A stretch of 64,000 bases of DNA from VXYL01 sp965243095. GTDB taxonomy: Bacteria; Pseudomonadota; Gammaproteobacteria; Pseudomonadales; Azotimanducaceae. The notes beneath the pieces are model-generated. The model was not told where the DNA came from and searched no databases. It saw nothing but the letters and a program-made list of their open reading frames with translations. Below, in pieces: positions 25,928-35,159 of the stretch. The DNA lies in the NCBI GenBank assembly GCA_965243095.1, contig OZ251530.1, positions 3,286,001 through 3,350,000 on the forward strand. Reading direction: 5' to 3'. Position 1 is the stretch's first letter. The number at the start of each line of letters is the position of its first letter. The translations under genes were made by a program, and so were the position numbers.

Positions 25928-26419
25928 ATGTTCTATTCGTTCGCCGCCAGTCCGCTGGGCGAGCTGCTGCTAGCGGGCTGCGAAACCAACCTGCGCGTTA
26001 TTCGATTCCCCGACGCCACGGGAACCGCAGCCGAGCCGGAACCCGAGTGGCAGCGGCGCGACGATGTGTTCGCCACGGCCAAGGCGCAACTCGCCGAGTA
26101 CTTCGCCGGCGAGCGCCGCAGCTTCTCGCTGCCGTTGGCGCCCAAGGCGACGCCTTTCCAAGCCTCCGTCTTGCAGGCGTTGCAGGCCATTCCCTACGGC
26201 GAGACGCGCAGCTACGGCGACGTGGCGCGCAGCCTTGGCCGCCCGCGCGCGGTGCGCGCCGTGGGTGGCGCCAACGCCCGCAACCCGTTGCCGATCGTGA
26301 TTCCCTGCCACCGAGTGGTGGGCGCCGATGGGCGACTGACCGGCTTCGGCGGCGGCCTGCCGGCCAAACGCTACTTGCTGGGGTTGGAGCAACCCGATCG
26401 GGCCAACGCGGCAGGCTAG
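25928..26419 (+). CDS. ogt: Methylated-DNA--protein-cysteine methyltransferase
   Basis: 163-aa suicide DNA-repair protein that transfers the methyl group from O6-methylguanine to its own cysteine. The active site is IVIPCHRVVGADG near residues 118-130, preceded by the helix-turn-helix recognition segment YGDVARSLGRPRAVRAVGGA. Stand-alone Ogt type without the AdaA domain. Clear ATG after GGAGG. Single gene, convergent with the Spy-like gene 11 nt downstream. Confidence 0.93.
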   Translation: MFYSFAASPLGELLLAGCETNLRVIRFPDATGTAAEPEPEWQRRDDVFATAKAQLAEYFAGERRSFSLPLAPKATPFQASVLQALQAIPYGETRSYGDVARSLGRPRAVRAVGGANARNPLPIVIPCHRVVGADGRLTGFGGGLPAKRYLLGLEQPDRANAAG

Positions 26420-26430
26420 CCGCAACCGCA

Positions 26431-26910
26431 TCAGTCGCCGGGGCGATGCCGGGGCGGGCGGTTTTTGCCGCGCCGCTTGGCCTTCATGCTCGCCACGAAG
26501 CGGCGGCGCTCCTCGGCGGTGAGGCGTTCGGCGACGGCGACGAACGCCCGGTGGCTGCGGTCTTGGCTGGCGGCGAAGTGCTCGTGGAAGTCCGCCAAGG
26601 CGCGCGCCAACGCTTCGGCGTCGAACGGTTCGGCCACCAACGCTTCGTGCAAGGCCCGTTGGGCGCGGCGCATTTGCCGCAGCGAACCGCGCACGCCGCG
26701 GCGCAACTCGCGGCCGCCGGCGCCTTCCAACACCGCTTCGCGCCGCTCGGCCGGCAGGAAGCGCAGCAACTGCGGCAGGCCGACGGCCGGGTCCACATGT
26801 CCGCGCGGGAGCAGCGCTGGACGGCTCGCGGCACCCGCCAAGAAGCCGACCAAGCCGATGTTCACTAGGAGCGAGGCCACCAAGCCGCCAATCAGCCACT
26901 TGCGTTTCAC
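26431..26910 (-). CDS. Spy/CpxP-like periplasmic metal or stress sensor protein
   Basis: 159 aa. N-terminal membrane segment (KWLIGGLVASLLVNIGLVGFLAGA), then a helical periplasmic domain with the LTxxxR-type element LTAEERRRFVASMKAKRRG and an upstream RRAQRALHEALVAEPFD helix. This pattern fits the Spy/CpxP/'metal_resist' group, which senses envelope stress or metals. GTG 26910 is chosen as it begins the membrane segment and overlaps the stop of the upstream gene (GTGA). Last gene of the ECF sigma operon, so it is probably the periplasmic arm of that regulon. Confidence 0.75.
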   Translation of the reverse strand: MKRKWLIGGLVASLLVNIGLVGFLAGAASRPALLPRGHVDPAVGLPQLLRFLPAERREAVLEGAGGRELRRGVRGSLRQMRRAQRALHEALVAEPFDAEALARALADFHEHFAASQDRSHRAFVAVAERLTAEERRRFVASMKAKRRGKNRPPRHRPGD

Positions 26911-27347
26911 GGGGCGGTCTCCGGCAATTCCAGATCCGCGAAGTCCGAAGCGGAGAACGCCAGCAGCACCCGCGCCTCCAGATCCGCCGCGTCTTCCAAA
27001 CCGTCTAAGCCGAACACGACGCCGAGGCCGAAACCGAGCAGCAGCGGCGCGCAGGCCACGCCCAGCGGTCGCCACGCGGCGCTCCACCAGCGGAACCGCG
27101 TCTCCGTGCGTTTCGCTCGAGCGACGATGCGCGTCCGCAAGCCGAGCGGCGTCGGCACCGGCGCAAGCGCCGCATCAAGCGCGGCATCCAGCAAGCGTGC
27201 GCCGTCGAGATTCGCCCGCGCCGTAGCCGATGCCGCCAACAACGCCGCCGCCGGGCGCTGCGCCGCGGCCGGCCACATGGACGAATCCGCACCGTGACGG
27301 TCGAGCAAGTACTCGAACTCCTGCTCGCTAAACGGTTGCTCTACCAC
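26907..27347 (-). CDS. Single-pass membrane protein, probable anti-sigma factor
   Basis: 146 aa. Cytoplasmic N-terminus (FSEQEFEYLLDRHGADSSMW), one membrane helix (PLGVACAPLLLGFGLGVVFG, about residues 100-120) and a short periplasmic tail rich in Asp/Leu. Its place directly after an ECF sigma gene, topology and size suggest an anti-sigma factor, though no zinc-binding HxxxCxxC motif is present. GTG 27347 is chosen; it is 26 nt after the sigma gene and its end overlaps the Spy-like gene. Confidence 0.65.
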   Translation of the reverse strand: MVEQPFSEQEFEYLLDRHGADSSMWPAAAQRPAAALLAASATARANLDGARLLDAALDAALAPVPTPLGLRTRIVARAKRTETRFRWWSAAWRPLGVACAPLLLGFGLGVVFGLDGLEDAADLEARVLLAFSASDFADLELPETAP

Positions 27348-27372
27348 CTTCTCATTCCTCTTGTGCGTCGTT

Positions 27373-27918
27373 TCAACGGAACGCCTGTAGTTCCACCCGC
27401 AGCGTCCTTCGCGCTCGCGCCAGCAGCGACTCCAAGGCATCAACGCTGATCTGCAACACCGCCGCCGCGTCGCGGTTGCTCATGCCGCGGTGGCACAGCA
27501 GCAACGCCGTGCGCTGGCGTTCCGGCAAACCGGCCAAACCGCGCTCCAGAGCACGGCGCAGTTCGGCGTTGGCCGGCGCTTCCTCCGGGCCGGGGGCGTC
27601 GCTGGGCAACGTATCCGGTTCCACGTCCCCCACCTCGCGCCGCCGCCGATGCGCGTCCACGGAGAGGTTGCGCGCGATGCGGTGCAGCCAGGTGCTGAAG
27701 CGGGCGCGTTCCGGCCGCCAACTGCGGGCGTTCTTCCACACGCGCAGAAAGGTCTCCTGGGTGAGGTCGGCGGCGTCGTCCGCATTGCGCGTCAGGCGGT
27801 GGGTGAAGGCGTGAATCGCGTCGAGGTGCCGCTCCACCAAGACCGCGAACGCTTCGCGGTCTTGGTGTTGCACCCGCGCCATCAACGTCTCGTCCGCTGG
27901 CTCAGGCGCGGTCGGCAC
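27373..27918 (-). CDS. ECF-family RNA polymerase sigma factor
   Basis: 181 aa, the usual ECF size, with only regions sigma2 and sigma4. Region 2: FAVLVERHLDAIHAFTHRLT and DLTQETFLRVWKNARSW. Region 4: LAGLPERQRTALLLCHRGMS then NRDAAAVLQISVDALESLLARARR as helix-turn-helix. Start GTG 27918. It lies between the EF-hand gene and the presumed anti-sigma gene on one strand, so the four genes probably form one regulon responding to an envelope or calcium/metal signal. Confidence 0.9.
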   Translation of the reverse strand: MPTAPEPADETLMARVQHQDREAFAVLVERHLDAIHAFTHRLTRNADDAADLTQETFLRVWKNARSWRPERARFSTWLHRIARNLSVDAHRRRREVGDVEPDTLPSDAPGPEEAPANAELRRALERGLAGLPERQRTALLLCHRGMSNRDAAAVLQISVDALESLLARARRTLRVELQAFR

Positions 27919-27942
27919 GGCGCGGCGGCAAGCCGAGCCTCG

Positions 27943-28596
27943 TCAGCGCTGGCGCCGCTTCGGCATCTCGTCGCGGGTGATCTGGCCATCGCCGTTGGCG
28001 TCCAACCGCGCCAAGCGGGTTGCCGGCGAGGGGATCTCGCTCGCCGTCAGCTTGCCGTCGCCATCGGCATCGAGCCGTGTGAACAGCCGCCGCTGGCGCT
28101 CGGCGCGGCGCGCCGCCGGCGCGGCGTGGAACTCCTCTTGCGAGAGGCGGCCATCGCCGTCCGCGTCCGCCGCGGCGAACTCGCCGGCGCGGCGTTCACG
28201 TTGCGCTTCGGCGCGTTGGCGCTCGCGGTCGGCGCGCACAGCCGCCGGCAAACCGCGGTATTCCTCTTGCGAAAGCTGGCCGTCGCCATCGGCGTCCGCA
28301 ACGGAGAAATCGCCATCCCGCTTGGCCGCTTTCGCCTTGGCACGTCGCGGCGTGTCCGCCGCCGGCCCGCGCTCGCGCAGCCGCCGGTCGTCCATGAGCT
28401 GCCGCGGGTCCACGTTGGCGAATTCGTCCGCGCTGATCAGATTGTCGCCATCGACGTCCGCGGCGCTGAAGCGCTCGGCGGCTTCGGCACGCAGCGCGTC
28501 GAGGTCGATGGGGAAGCGCTCGTCCGGGCCGCCGGAGGCGGTGACGGCGCACGCCGCGCCCAAGGCGACGGCGAGTTTCCAGAGCATGGTTCGCAT
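27943..28596 (-). CDS. Exported EF-hand protein with five calcium-binding loops
   Basis: 217 aa with a signal peptide (MLWKLAVALGAACAVTASGG). Five EF-hand loops are readable: DVDGDNLISADE, DADGDGQLSQEE, DADGDGRLSQEE, DADGDGKLTASE and DANGDGQITRDE, each with Asp at positions 1, 3 and 5 and Glu/Asp at 12. Arginine- and alanine-rich linkers connect them. Calcium binding in the periplasm is well supported; the partner is not. Clear AGGAG before the ATG at 28596. First gene of the ECF sigma operon, a suggestive placement for a sensor. Confidence 0.88.
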   Translation of the reverse strand: MRTMLWKLAVALGAACAVTASGGPDERFPIDLDALRAEAAERFSAADVDGDNLISADEFANVDPRQLMDDRRLRERGPAADTPRRAKAKAAKRDGDFSVADADGDGQLSQEEYRGLPAAVRADRERQRAEAQRERRAGEFAAADADGDGRLSQEEFHAAPAARRAERQRRLFTRLDADGDGKLTASEIPSPATRLARLDANGDGQITRDEMPKRRQR

Positions 28597-28685
28597 TGCT
28601 TACTCTCCTGTGGTTCGGTTGGTTCCGGCAACAATCACGCTGCCGGTCACTCGCTTTATACGCCTCGCCGCGCGGTTTCCGTCGC

Positions 28686-31600
28686 TCAGCGCAGCGGCTC
28701 GAAGTACACCCCTTTGTGATCGGACACCGCCTTGAGGTGTCGCGCCAAGGCCGGCAAGTAAGGGCTGCGGTTCGCGGCTTCGCCATTGATGGTGGCGGTG
28801 TCCAAGCGCCGCCGCTGACGGCAAAGCGCCGCCAGATGGGGAAGCAGCGCGTCCAAGCCCGGGTCGTCCGGCGGCAACGCGATGTGCAGCCGCTTGGCGA
28901 AATGCTCGGAGACGATGGCGAGCGCCCCCTCGAACCAGCCCAGATGATTGGCCAGCAGGCGTTGTGGAAGCGGCAACGCGTCAGCGCCATCCTCGCCTGC
29001 CAAGCCCAAACCGCAAGGCGCGATTGGATCAAGCGCGTTGATCCAAAACGTGTCTCCCGGCCGTGCCAGCCGCTCGAATGTCCGCACGGCTTCCGGCGAC
29101 GCGAATTGCGGGCCGGACAAGCCTTCGAAGAAGAGCCCGCTCACCACTTCCCCGCCGAGTTCCATCAGACGCAGGGCCGGAAAAACGGCTGCCCAGCGCA
29201 ACGCGCCGCCTTCCCGATTGGCCAGCTCCCGGCTGAGGACGCCGTAGCGGTCGAGCAGCGCCCGGCAGCGTTCCTTGCCCTCCTCCAGTCGCGCCACGGC
29301 ATCCTCCGGGGCGGCGACCGACTCGGTGCGGTACCACGTTCCGGGCCAACCGAGCGCCGCGCCGCGGGCTTTCTCCCGCGCGCGTCGCCGCAGCCCCATC
29401 GCGCCGCCTTGCACGGCACCACGGTGCAAGCGGTATTGCCGCTCGGCACCGCTTTGCAGTGCGCGGAAACCGTCCGCGGACACCTCGCCAGCCCACACGG
29501 CCTGCCAGAACAAATCGTTGAAGGCATCCGCCTCGCCGCCGTGGGCGTCGCGCAACTGGCCGAACGTGTAGCGGGCGCGCGGGTCTCGAAACAAATCCGA
29601 GACCACGTTCCCCCCCTCGCTTTCGCCATCCGTCTCACCGGCGCGCAACCGATCGATCTCGTCCACCAAGCCCACGGTGATGGCCTCCCGCCCTGCCCCT
29701 CGCCAAGCCAAACCCAGCTCCGCCGCCTCCTCCAACGCGCCGATTCCCGAATCGCCTGCCATCCTCGGCGCGAACGCCTCGCGCAGCCAAAAGCCCACCG
29801 GCGCCGCATAGCCGCGCAGACGGTCGGCGGCGTGGAGGATTCCCTGATCGGTGCCTACGCCGTGCCAACGCGCCAAGAACGGCGCCAAGTCGCTGGCGGG
29901 GCGCGATTCGAGGCGCGGACGGGCGGCGGCGCGTTGGAAGCGGATGAGCGCTTCCAGATTCTCGGCATCGCAGTAGTGCTCGGCGTCCGACCCGGCCACC
30001 AGCCGGCCTTGCACCAGCGTGCCGGCTTCCACCAACTCGGCGAGAATCGCGGCCAAATCGTCGAACGGCAGCAGCCGAGCGAGTTCAGCACCGGCGCGCG
30101 GCCCGTAGAACTGCAGCATCTGCGCCGCTTGGCGCTGCGGCGCCTCGCCGATTGCGACCTGTGGATGTACCAGATAGGTGTGATCGCCCCGTTGCCAGCG
30201 CCGCAGCGTATTGGGAATCGGCACCTCCGCGAACCACTCGGTGAGCGGTAGTGCCAGCCGTTCGCGCACCCATTCGCTGAGTTCCAGCTCGCCCTCTGGC
30301 CGGTAGCCCGGCCGTGTGCGCTGCGCCCGCGCCTCGAACTCGGCGATCACCGCAACATCGATGGCCGGCCGCAACCGTTCGTCGGACACCGCTTGGCGGA
30401 TGAGGTCGTCGGCCAACGCGGATGCCTCGCCAACGCCGGCCGGCGAATCGTCCGCGTACATGAAGCGGCCGATCTGCTCGAACGCGACGCCGGCCGCGAA
30501 CGGGCTCGGCACGGAGGTGGAAACCACCGACCACGGCAAGTCGCCAACCGCGATGCGTTCCAGCATCCGGCCTGCGGCGGGAAGGTCGAACTCGTCCACG
30601 AGACAGCTGCGCCAGGTTTCCAGCAACATCGGGAAATCGGCAAGCGGCTTGGTCGCCGCCAGCAGCTTTTTCGCCTGCAGGCGCGTCATCCACAGCGGCC
30701 GGCGCTCTTGGAAGCGGCGCTTGGTGATGAGCAGCGCCCGGCCGGCACATTCGCGGAAGCGGGCGCCGAAGAACGCCGACGACTCCAACTCCCCGCGCAG
30801 CAACGTCTCGAAGTTGGCCGGCGTCACCAAATCCAAGAGCAGCGCCGGGTCGAATGCCTCCGGCACCTGCACGACGATGGCGTTGTTGTCCGCGTGAACA
30901 TCCGTTTCCGCCCCGAAGCGCTCGCGCCAAGCGGCGCGCAGCGCCAATGCCAGCGGCTGGTTCACGCGCCGCCCCCAGAACGTGTGCAACACCACCTGCC
31001 GCTGCCGGCCCGGGGCGACGTGGCCGCCCGGCCCGGAGCGCATGTGTTCGAGCAACAGATGGTTCGCGTGCGGCAGGTCGCACCGCGTGGCGTCGCGCTG
31101 ACGCGCCAGAAAGTCCACCAGCTCGCGCGCGGCCGACGGCTCGAACCCCAGCCCGGCCAGTTCCCCGCGCAAGCCGTCGGCATCGCGGCGCTGCAACATT
31201 CCGTTGGCGGCTTCCAAGAACGCCCCGATGCGCTCTGAGAAATGGAAGCTGCGCGCCATATCCTCGGCGCGCCAGAACGGTGGCGCGGTGGCTTTCGGCG
31301 GCGCGTTGCCCACCAGCACTTCGCTGGGGGTGATGCGGCGGATGCGCCACGTTTGGCTGCCGAGGCTGAAGGTCTGCCCGATGCTGGCCTCCCACACGAA
31401 CTCCTCGTCCAGTTCGCCTATGGCGGCGCCGCTGTCGGCGTGGCGCAAGGTGAAGTAGCCGCGGTCCGGGATGGTGCCGCCGGAGGAGTACAAGGCGAGC
31501 AAAGCGCCCTGCCGTGCCCGCAGCGTCTGCCGTTGGCGGTCGAACACCAGCCGCGGGCGCAAGTCGCGGATGCGGGTGCCGGCGTAGCGCCCGGCCAGCA

Positions 31601-32996
31601 TCTCCACCACCAAATCGAAGTGCTCGCGGGGCAGCGTCGCGTAGGCGGTTGCGCGGGTGACCATCGCGTACAGCGCATCCGTCTCCCATTCCTCCGTTCC
31701 CACGCAGGAGACCAACATCTGCGCCAACACGTCGAGCGGATTCGCCAACGGCTTGAGCGGCTCGATGTCGCGCTCGCGCACCGCCTTGGCGATGACGGCG
31801 GCTTCGAGAAAATCCTGCGCGAACGTGGGGAACAGGCTGCCGCGGCTGGTTTCGCCCACGCGGTGCCCGGCGCGGCCCACGCGCTGCAGCGCCGCGGCGA
31901 TGGAGGGCGGCGACTGCACCAGCACCACTTCGTCCAGCGCCCCGATGTCGATGCCCATCTCCAAGGAACTGGTGGCGACGATGGCCCGCAACGCGCCATT
32001 CTTGAGCCGCGTCTCCACCTCGCGCCGCACATCCCGGGCGAGGGAACCGTGATGCGCGTAGGCGATGGGCGATTCGCCTCCGGCGTTGACGTGCAGTGCG
32101 ATCTTCTCCGCCAAGCGGCGGCTGTTGGTGAAGAACAACGTGGAGCGGTTGGCGTCGATGCGCTCGCGGAAGCTGTCGGCCAGCGGCACCCAGATCTTCT
32201 CGCCGTTCTCGGCGGCGGCGCGGGCCGCCTCCGGGAAGCGAACCGCCAGGTCGATGCGCTTGGCGGCGTCCGAACGCACGATGCCCACCGGCCGCGGCTT
32301 CCCGTCGCGATCCCTGCCGCCCACCCACGCCGCCACAGCTTCCAACGGCCGCACAGTGGCGGAAAGCGCCACGCGCTGGAACTCCCCGGCCAACTCCACC
32401 AAGCGCTCCAACCCCACCATCAACTGCACCCCGCGCCGGTTCTCCGCCAAGGCGTGGATTTCATCCACCACGACGGTGCGGATGGTGCTGAGCGCTTGCC
32501 GGCCGCGCACCGTGGAAAGCAGCAAATCCAAGCTCTCCGGTGTGGTGATGAACAGCTCCGGCGGATGGCGCAGCATCCGCCGTCGCTCGCCGGCTTCGGT
32601 GTCGCCAGTGCGCACCCCTACCCCGACCTCCGGGAACTCCGCCCCGGCAGCCGCGAACCGGGTGCGGATTTCGCCGATGGGCGCAAGCAGATTGGCGCGG
32701 ATGTCGTTGCCAAGCGCCTTCAGCGGCGACACATACAGCACCCGCGTGGCGCCGGCGCGGGAAGCGCCGGTGGCAAAGGCGTTCACCGCCCACAAAAACG
32801 CCGTCAACGTCTTGCCGCTGCCGGTGGGCGCCGTGACCAGCAGATGCTCGCCAGCGGCAATGCGCGGCCACGCCTGCTCTTGCACATCCGTGGGCGCACC
32901 GAAGGCATCCGCGAACCAGCCGCGAATCTGCGGATGAAACCGCTCCAGCGCGCTGCCGGTAGGTGGGCCGGTGGGTGAAAGAGCGCTTGTTTGCAT
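28686..32996 (-). CDS. lhr: Lhr-family ATP-dependent helicase, full length
   Basis: 1436 aa. Core helicase motifs: Walker A LVTAPTGSGKTLTAFLWAVN, DEIH in VVVDEIHALAENRRG, SAT in VALSATVRPL, then FFTNSRRLAEK, ATSSLEMGIDIGALDEV and QRVGRAGHR. The long C-terminal part (from about residue 500 on: SLGSQTWRIRRITPSEVLVG, WSVVSTSVPSPFAAG and LANHLGWFEGALAIVSEH) is the Lhr-specific extension, so this is the full E. coli-type protein (1538 aa) rather than the short Lhr core. It unwinds DNA or DNA/RNA with 3'-5' polarity and is linked to DNA repair. ATG 32996 is preferred; ATG 33032 is an in-frame alternative. Confidence 0.93.
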   Translation of the reverse strand: MQTSALSPTGPPTGSALERFHPQIRGWFADAFGAPTDVQEQAWPRIAAGEHLLVTAPTGSGKTLTAFLWAVNAFATGASRAGATRVLYVSPLKALGNDIRANLLAPIGEIRTRFAAAGAEFPEVGVGVRTGDTEAGERRRMLRHPPELFITTPESLDLLLSTVRGRQALSTIRTVVVDEIHALAENRRGVQLMVGLERLVELAGEFQRVALSATVRPLEAVAAWVGGRDRDGKPRPVGIVRSDAAKRIDLAVRFPEAARAAAENGEKIWVPLADSFRERIDANRSTLFFTNSRRLAEKIALHVNAGGESPIAYAHHGSLARDVRREVETRLKNGALRAIVATSSLEMGIDIGALDEVVLVQSPPSIAAALQRVGRAGHRVGETSRGSLFPTFAQDFLEAAVIAKAVRERDIEPLKPLANPLDVLAQMLVSCVGTEEWETDALYAMVTRATAYATLPREHFDLVVEMLAGRYAGTRIRDLRPRLVFDRQRQTLRARQGALLALYSSGGTIPDRGYFTLRHADSGAAIGELDEEFVWEASIGQTFSLGSQTWRIRRITPSEVLVGNAPPKATAPPFWRAEDMARSFHFSERIGAFLEAANGMLQRRDADGLRGELAGLGFEPSAARELVDFLARQRDATRCDLPHANHLLLEHMRSGPGGHVAPGRQRQVVLHTFWGRRVNQPLALALRAAWRERFGAETDVHADNNAIVVQVPEAFDPALLLDLVTPANFETLLRGELESSAFFGARFRECAGRALLITKRRFQERRPLWMTRLQAKKLLAATKPLADFPMLLETWRSCLVDEFDLPAAGRMLERIAVGDLPWSVVSTSVPSPFAAGVAFEQIGRFMYADDSPAGVGEASALADDLIRQAVSDERLRPAIDVAVIAEFEARAQRTRPGYRPEGELELSEWVRERLALPLTEWFAEVPIPNTLRRWQRGDHTYLVHPQVAIGEAPQRQAAQMLQFYGPRAGAELARLLPFDDLAAILAELVEAGTLVQGRLVAGSDAEHYCDAENLEALIRFQRAAARPRLESRPASDLAPFLARWHGVGTDQGILHAADRLRGYAAPVGFWLREAFAPRMAGDSGIGALEEAAELGLAWRGAGREAITVGLVDEIDRLRAGETDGESEGGNVVSDLFRDPRARYTFGQLRDAHGGEADAFNDLFWQAVWAGEVSADGFRALQSGAERQYRLHRGAVQGGAMGLRRRAREKARGAALGWPGTWYRTESVAAPEDAVARLEEGKERCRALLDRYGVLSRELANREGGALRWAAVFPALRLMELGGEVVSGLFFEGLSGPQFASPEAVRTFERLARPGDTFWINALDPIAPCGLGLAGEDGADALPLPQRLLANHLGWFEGALAIVSEHFAKRLHIALPPDDPGLDALLPHLAALCRQRRRLDTATINGEAANRSPYLPALARHLKAVSDHKGVYFEPLR

Positions 32997-33144
32997 TTTC
33001 TCGCCGTTCCCGCCCGATGGCGTGATGACCATAACCGCCAGCAATTCGCTATTCTTGCACGGAACCGCACTAACCCCCTCGCGGCGCCACGCGACATTTC
33101 GCAGCCGATTTTCGCAATCTCGACGGGATAGAAACCCCGGCGAT

Positions 33145-33153
33145 TGGTATGAT
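33145..33153 (+). promoter_or_regulatory. Probable extended -10 promoter of the ilvE-waa operon
   Basis: TGGTATGAT: TATGAT at 33148-33153 preceded by the TGn extension, 27 nt upstream of the ilvE ATG. No -35 is evident. The divergent lhr promoter must lie within the same 180-bp gap, but I cannot place it. Confidence 0.4.
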
Positions 33154-33179
33154 CCGCGCATGATGCGAGGCAGTTTCTG

Positions 33180-34121
33180 ATGCAAGACTTGGCGGACCGC
33201 GACGGTTGGATTTGGATCAACGGCGAGCTGGTGCCGTGGCGCGAGGCGCGGATGCACGTGCTCACGCACACGCTGCACTACGGCCTCGGCGTGTTCGAGG
33301 GTGTGCGCGCCTACGAGACGGCGGCCGGGCCGCGGCTGTTCCGCTTGGCGGAGCACACCGAGCGGCTGTTCAACTCGGCGCACATTCTGCAAATCGACAT
33401 CCCGTTCGAGCAGGACGAGCTGCTCGCCGCGCAGTGCCGCGTGTTCGCGGCCAACAAGCTGGCGGAGGGCTATCTGCGCCCGGTGGTGTATCTCGGCTCG
33501 GAGAGCATGGGCTTGCGCGCCGCGGACCTGAGCGTTCACGTCGCCATCGCCTGCTGGCCGTGGCCGGACTACATGGGCGCCGAATCCCGCGAGCGCGGCA
33601 TGAAGGTGCGCACGTCCTCCTACACGCGCCACCACGTCAACATCACCATGTGCAAGGCGAAGGCCACCGGCAACTACATCAACTCCATCCTCGCGCTGCG
33701 CGAAGCGCAGGAGGCCGGTTGCGACGAGGCGCTGCTGCTGGACAACGAAGGCTACGTGGCCGAAGGCAGCGGCGAGAACATCTTCGTGGTGAAGGACGGT
33801 GTCATCCACACGCCGGAACTCACCTCCTGCCTGGCCGGCATCACCCGCGACACCATAATGACCTTTGCCCGCGAGGAGGGCCACCGGGTGGTGGAACGGC
33901 GCATCACCCGCGACGAGATCTACATCGCCGACGAAGCGTTCCTCACCGGCACCGCGGCCGAGGTGCTGCCCATCCGCGAGCTCGACGGCCGCGTCATCGC
34001 CGACGGCAAGCGCGGGCCGTTGACGGAACAGTTCCAAGCGTTGTACTTCGATCAGGTGCGCGGCCGGCGCAACGCCCACCCGGAGTGGCTCACCGCGGTG
34101 GCGGTGGACGGCGCCGTGTAG
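33180..34121 (+). CDS. ilvE: Branched-chain amino acid aminotransferase
   Basis: 313-aa class IV PLP enzyme for the last step of Ile, Leu and Val synthesis. PLP lysine is K161 in CKAKATGNYINS; other landmarks are HYGLGVFEGVRAYET, RHHVNITMCKAKATG, EGSGENIFVVKDG and FLTGTAAEVLPI. Length matches E. coli IlvE (309). It is the first gene of the LPS core operon, the same position as in Pseudomonas (ilvE-waaF-waaC-waaG-waaP); only 24 nt separate it from waaF. Confidence 0.95.
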   Translation: MQDLADRDGWIWINGELVPWREARMHVLTHTLHYGLGVFEGVRAYETAAGPRLFRLAEHTERLFNSAHILQIDIPFEQDELLAAQCRVFAANKLAEGYLRPVVYLGSESMGLRAADLSVHVAIACWPWPDYMGAESRERGMKVRTSSYTRHHVNITMCKAKATGNYINSILALREAQEAGCDEALLLDNEGYVAEGSGENIFVVKDGVIHTPELTSCLAGITRDTIMTFAREEGHRVVERRITRDEIYIADEAFLTGTAAEVLPIRELDGRVIADGKRGPLTEQFQALYFDQVRGRRNAHPEWLTAVAVDGAV

Positions 34122-34145
34122 CCACCACACGCCGCCACCCCGCGC

Positions 34146-35159
34146 ATGAGCAAAGTTCTGGTGGTGGCGCCGGCGTGGGTGGGCGACATGGTGATGGCGC
34201 ACGCCATCGTGCCGGGCCTCGCGGCGCGAGGGGCCGAAGTGCATTTCCTCGCGCCGGCAAGCACGGCGCCGCTGCCCACGCGGATGCCCGGCGTCGCCGC
34301 AACGCATCGCCATTCGGCGCGACGCGGGCGATTGGATTGGCGGCGGCGGCGGCAAGCGGCGCAACAGCTACGCGACGGCGGCTTCGATCAAGCCATCGTG
34401 CTGCCCGGCTCGTTCAAGTCCGCGTTGGCGCCAGCGCTGGCGGGGGTGCCCAAGCGCACCGGCTTTCGCGGCGAAGCCCGGTTCGGCTTGATCAACGACA
34501 TGAGGCCGTTGGACAAGAATGCCATGCCGCGGTTGGTGGATCGCTTCGCGGCTCTTGCCGACACCACGCCCGCGACGCCACGTTTGCGCGCCGACGAAAC
34601 CGCGCGCCCACGCCTGTTCGCCAGACTCGGCATCACGCTTGACCGGCCGGCGGTGGCGTTCTGCCCGGGCGCCGAATATGGCGCGGCGAAGCGGTGGCCG
34701 GCGGAGCACTTCGCCGGATTGGCCGAGCTTTGCGCGGACGCGGGCGCGGCGGTGTGGGTGCTCGGCAGCACCGCCGACCGCGAGGCCGCGGCGGCAATCG
34801 CCAAGCGCGCGGCAGTGGTGGATCTCACTGGTCGCACCAGTCTTGTGGAAGCGGTGGACGTGTTGGCGGCGGCCAGCGGCGCGGTGACCAACGATTCCGG
34901 CTTGATGCATGTGGCCGGAGCGCTCGGCGTACCCGTGGTGGCGGTGTTCGGTTCCACGTCGCCCGTGTTCACGCCGCCGCTCGGCGACCGTTCCGCGGTG
35001 GTTGAACGGCAACTGGCCTGTCGCCCTTGCTTCGCGCGCGAGTGCCGGCTGGGGCATCTCGATTGTCTGCGCGGCTTGCCGCCGGCGCGGGTGTTCGCCG
35101 AGTTGCGCGGGCTTGGCGTCTTCCCCGCAGCCCAACATGCCGCGCAAGCCGACGCGTGA
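34146..35159 (+). CDS. waaF: ADP-heptose--LPS heptosyltransferase II
   Basis: 337-aa GT9 glycosyltransferase that adds the second heptose to the LPS inner core at the cytoplasmic membrane face. N-terminal VLVVAPAWVGDMVMAHAIVP and the ADP-heptose site FCPGAEYGAAKRWPAEHFA plus TNDSGLMHVAGALGVPVVAVFGSTSP are diagnostic of WaaF. The C-terminal CRPCFARECRLGHLDCLRGL matches the cysteine-containing WaaF end. Coupled to waaC: its TGA overlaps the next GTG. Confidence 0.95.
   Translation: MSKVLVVAPAWVGDMVMAHAIVPGLAARGAEVHFLAPASTAPLPTRMPGVAATHRHSARRGRLDWRRRRQAAQQLRDGGFDQAIVLPGSFKSALAPALAGVPKRTGFRGEARFGLINDMRPLDKNAMPRLVDRFAALADTTPATPRLRADETARPRLFARLGITLDRPAVAFCPGAEYGAAKRWPAEHFAGLAELCADAGAAVWVLGSTADREAAAAIAKRAAVVDLTGRTSLVEAVDVLAAASGAVTNDSGLMHVAGALGVPVVAVFGSTSPVFTPPLGDRSAVVERQLACRPCFARECRLGHLDCLRGLPPARVFAELRGLGVFPAAQHAAQADA

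Noticed and set aside
28597..28685. ECF-type autoregulatory promoter (GGAAAC ... CGTATA) before the EF-hand gene
   Set aside because: The spacer between the two boxes is only 12 nt, shorter than usual for ECF promoters, so I did not list it.
32997..34364. Upstream extension of the Lhr frame through the ilvE gene
   Set aside because: The extended sequence does not resemble helicase and lies opposite ilvE, which is clearly coding; ATG 32996 gives the family start.
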